DNA from: Welwitschia mirabilis
Lineage: Eukaryota > Gnetophyta > Gnetopsida > Welwitschiales
Assembly: GCA_051453625.1 (NCBI GenBank)
Contig: JBOZIK010000001.1
Coordinates: forward strand, 280,504,441 to 280,553,725
Length of the DNA: 49,285 bases
Direction: 5' to 3'
Positions 46,686 to 49,285 of this stretch are shown here, piece by piece. Positions within the stretch are counted from its first letter, which is position 1; each line of letters opens with the position of its first letter. The notes under the pieces are model-generated. The model was given only the letters and a program-made list of their open reading frames with translations. It was not told the DNA's origin and made no database searches. Made by a program: the position numbers and the translations under genes.

Positions 46686-48455
46686 TGTCACATCCAGATT
46701 TCTAAAGGTTTAAGCATTTAACAGACATAGTTAAATAAAAACTAACTATGATCTACTAAGATGATTTAATTGTTAATTTCAAATTTATTATTTATTTATT
46801 AGTGTATTATTGTTTGAGATATAATATATATTTAATTAGTTAAAACCTATTGTGTTGTAATTATTATTGTAAGTCTTTTCTTCTTGTAACCACCATAATT
46901 AAAGATATCATTTTTGTACTCTTTTCTTGTTTATTTAATGATAATCTTTTAGTGGGTAAATTAGTTGGTTATGTTAATGATTCTTTTATTTATTTTATAA
47001 CTATTGCATTCAAAATATCATGATTAGCATATTTTTTTGATTTAATGCAAATAGAATATTGTAACAACTATAATTATGTTAGCTTATTTTAATATTTTCT
47101 TTAGTAGTGCATGCTAAACTAACTCTTATAATTATGACATTACACTTTCTTTTTCTAGTGGTTAATATGTACTCATTATGGTAATTGGTTGTTTTTGAGG
47201 AATTATTTAGTTATTTATTATTATAATAAATAAAAATGCATCTAGTGGCTATGAAAGGTAATGATTAGATATTATGGAATTCTTACGATGTTCTTTTCAT
47301 AATGGTATCTCTTCATATCCTCATGTCTCTTCATATCTCTACATCCTCTTACAATAAATAGGACTTTCTTGTCCTCTTATTTACATATGTTTTAAAAATC
47401 CTCTATTATTGGATCTTGAAAATTTCAAAACTTGGAGCTCAAAAAACATTAAATTCTTGGAATATTTAATAGTCTTAAAGTCTTCAAAGTTCACAAGTTT
47501 GACCTTCAAGTACAAGTATGGCCCTAGGATATTTTCTTTAATTTTTGTATGGTTTTGTGTTATGCTTGAATCTTGTATAATTGTTTTTTTATCAAGTATT
47601 ATAAATTTCCCTTTAAGCCCTCTTGAGATTATCTTGTAACCAATCATTGACCTGTGTTATGATATGTTAAGTTAGGAAAATAAAATTAGAGAGTGATACT
47701 CTTTATTAAGAGTTTCAAGGTATTGGGACTAAATCTCTAGGAAGAAAAGGGATTATGATTTTATCCATTCTAGTTGTGTGTGACTAGATTAGTAAAAATT
47801 TTTGTGGAATAAAAGTATAGAAAATAATATGAAAATAAAGTCATGGTCACATCTTGGGTTATTTTGGCATTGCATTCTTGAATTGTTTTGAATATACATT
47901 CTTGATTACATATTGGATTATTTTGATAGTGCATTCTTGGATTATTTTGGAATTGCATTCTTGGATGCATTCTTGGATTATTTTATTAGTATGTTCTTAT
48001 ATTGTTTTGACTGCACATTCTTGGATATTCTTGTAATTCCTTACCTTGAGCTTAGAAATCCTATACCTACCTATTCCTTACCATGGATCATATTAGAACC
48101 TATGGTGGTTATAGTTCTTACACCATACTTGCATGTGTAGGAACTATTACAAAGAATGACGCTAAAAAGAGCTAATGGTCGTATACAACTATGTGTCATC
48201 TAAATTTTTTCATATTTTATTGTATGAAAAATAATTAAAGGATCATGCATGTCCTAGAGATTGTGCATATTTGTTCATAGTTCATATACTTAATTATCAC
48301 ATGTTTACATTGTCTTGTACTATCAGATAGCTTGAGATGATGTAGACATTTTTCATGCTCTAGTTGTATTATTATTTAAGAATAAATAAACATTTGTTTT
48401 TTCTTGGAATCTACAGTAATGTACAAAAGTTATTTTTGAGAATTATGTATTTGCA
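46686..48455 (+). repeat. Right LTR of element D (1770 bp)
   Basis: Starts tgtcacatcc and ends aattatgtatttgca, giving the usual TG...CA ends. It aligns with 39375-41967 apart from the duplication and segment described there. Many substitutions separate the copies, so the pair is old. Confidence 0.82.
47851..48030 (+). repeat. 24 bp imperfect minisatellite in the right LTR of element D
   Basis: Same unit as in the left LTR (cattcttggattattttgg-type), with about seven units in a different arrangement, including a doubled attcttggatgcattcttgg piece. Open frames on both strands here are repeat artefacts. Confidence 0.85.
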
Positions 48456-48899
48456 CTTATTATTAGGATTTTATTTTTGCTAATTGATGTCAAACTAATA
48501 TGATCTTTATAGAATGAAAAGTGATTTCACATGTGCAAGAGACTACTGGGTCTATATTCAAAAGATAGCAAGATTTGGAAATGCTCTGATTAAAGTAACT
48601 TGAGTTTCTGTCTAAGTAGTTAATGTAGGAGTCGATCAAACTTGGAAATACTTGTCTTGGGCTATTTCATGTGGGGTCAACCAGATTTTTGAGGGTTGAC
48701 TAGACCTAGAGTTGCATTTTTCAATCTTTCACATATGTACTATGTCCTATGGGGTCAATCGAACTCATGTGGAATCAACTGGACAACATGGAAGCAGAAA
48801 TTTTAAAGCAATTTTATAACCATTACTTCACTCAATCTATCCATTGCAAATGTTAGATTCATGTCCAACTATCCAAATGGTTATATTTTGGGGAAATCC

Positions 48900-48907
48900 A
48901 TAAATAA
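48900..48907 (+). promoter_or_regulatory. TATA-like box in the copia-like LTR
   Basis: ataaataa within ccataaataagagg, upstream of the 35 bp repeat, as is usual for the promoter in such LTRs. Confidence 0.4.
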
Positions 48908-49130
48908 GAGGCAATACTAAAAACCCTAGAGCTTCACATTGGATTGGATTTTTGAAAAGGAAGGTTACACTCTTGATCTAAAGGGCTTAACTTTATACTA
49001 TCATTCTTTTCTCACTCAGCACTTACCTTTGTATAAAATTTAAGCAATAAGGCTCCATTGTTAGTTATTTTACTTGGGTGATTCAGATCATAGAGGCTTT
49101 ATTTCCTCATTCACCATTGTGCATTTCTGA

Positions 49131-49285
49131 AGATTGAGACTTAGCCTGTAAAATTCCATTTAAAGAGGTTGAGACTTAGCCTTCAACAGTCTATTTAAAG
49201 AGGTTGAGACTTAGCCTGCAAAAGTCCATTTATGAAGGTTGAGACTTAGCTTGAAAATGTCCACTTTTTAAGGTTGAAGATTAGC
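49131..49285 (+). repeat. 35 bp tandem repeat, at least 4.4 units
   Basis: Units start at 49131, 49166, 49201, 49236 and 49271, each opening ag(g/a)ttgagacttagc or a close variant. Spacing is exactly 35 bp, and the array runs off the window. Confidence 0.95.

Larger units (their letters stand above)
39375..48455 (+). mobile_element. Element D: paired long LTRs around a region without gag-pol
   Basis: Two long repeats in the same orientation, 39375-41967 and 46686-48455, share aligned ends. The right one starts TGTCACATCC, the classic start of many plant Ty3/gypsy (Del/Tekay-type) LTRs. The 4.7 kb between them holds no recognisable gag, protease, RT or integrase; it contains an antisense Lhcb fragment, an unexplained open stretch and simple repeats. 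A very decayed tRNA-Met-type primer site could be taatgtcttagaag at 41969. A purine-rich tract precedes the right LTR. It may be a non-autonomous element carrying a gene fragment, or two separate solo LTRs. No convincing target-site duplication was found. Confidence 0.6.
48456..49285 (+). repeat. Copia-like LTR fragment, cut by the window end
   Basis: Starts directly after element D. It contains ttgatgtcaaactaatatga near its left end, repeated phrases such as ggggtcaaccaga and ggggtcaatcgaac, a TATA-like box, and a 35 bp tandem repeat reading gttgagacttagcctg. This combination is familiar from plant Ty1/copia LTRs, but no coding part is present to confirm it. Confidence 0.5.

Noticed and set aside
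47381-47647. Overlapping open stretches on both strands in the right D LTR
   Set aside because: The same place in the left LTR is not open in the same way, and LTRs do not normally code.
39370-48460. Possible target-site duplication around element D (cctat and cttat)
   Set aside because: It needs the left boundary shifted by one base and still has a mismatch; not convincing.
1-49285. tRNA, rRNA, CRISPR arrays, bacterial operons or prophage
   Set aside because: None seen. The tandem arrays lack CRISPR structure, and the window is eukaryotic repeat DNA.

Overview
This window reads as old, repeat-packed intergenic DNA from a plant nuclear genome. It is strongly AT-rich and CpG-poor, carries long microsatellites and five assembly gaps, and holds no intact protein-coding gene. 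Nearly everything recognisable is a decayed LTR retrotransposon. The plant assignment rests on a broken chlorophyll a/b-binding protein (Lhcb) fragment and on plant-type Athila-like Ty3/gypsy and Ty1/copia sequences. The species cannot be told from the sequence.

Layout. Positions 1-6219 hold element A, a Ty3/gypsy-type element with a tRNA-Asp-type primer site, an unrecognised decayed ORF, a polypurine tract and a 3' LTR. It appears to sit inside a Ty1/copia pol gene whose RT/RNase H remnant continues at 6219-7190. Positions 8290-8960 are an antisense Ty3/gypsy RT/RNase H remnant. Element B (9011-17866) abuts this remnant and is complete from LTR to LTR: primer site, gag, retropepsin, then the same unrecognised ORF as element A, with no RT, RNase H or integrase found. 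From 17.9 to 25.8 kb there is little to recognise, and two large gaps occur here. Positions 25842-29572 are two LTR-like direct repeats flanking a 1.2 kb minisatellite of about 51 bp units. The stretch 29.7-34.1 kb is unassigned. Element C (about 34.1-38.8 kb) is an Athila-like gag-protease element without an identified 3' end. Element D (39375-48455) is a pair of long LTRs starting TGTCACATCC or its decayed form; between them lies no recognisable gag-pol but an antisense Lhcb pseudogene fragment. The window ends in a copia-like LTR fragment with a 35 bp tandem repeat.

No gene here is likely to make a functional protein. The interest lies in how the elements relate: A and B look like members of a non-autonomous family sharing an uncharacterised ORF; B and C share the same unusual loss of zinc-knuckle cysteines; three primer sites have decayed mostly by C-to-T and G-to-A changes; and D may be a gene-fragment-carrying element. 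All boundaries come from reading by eye, without alignment software.
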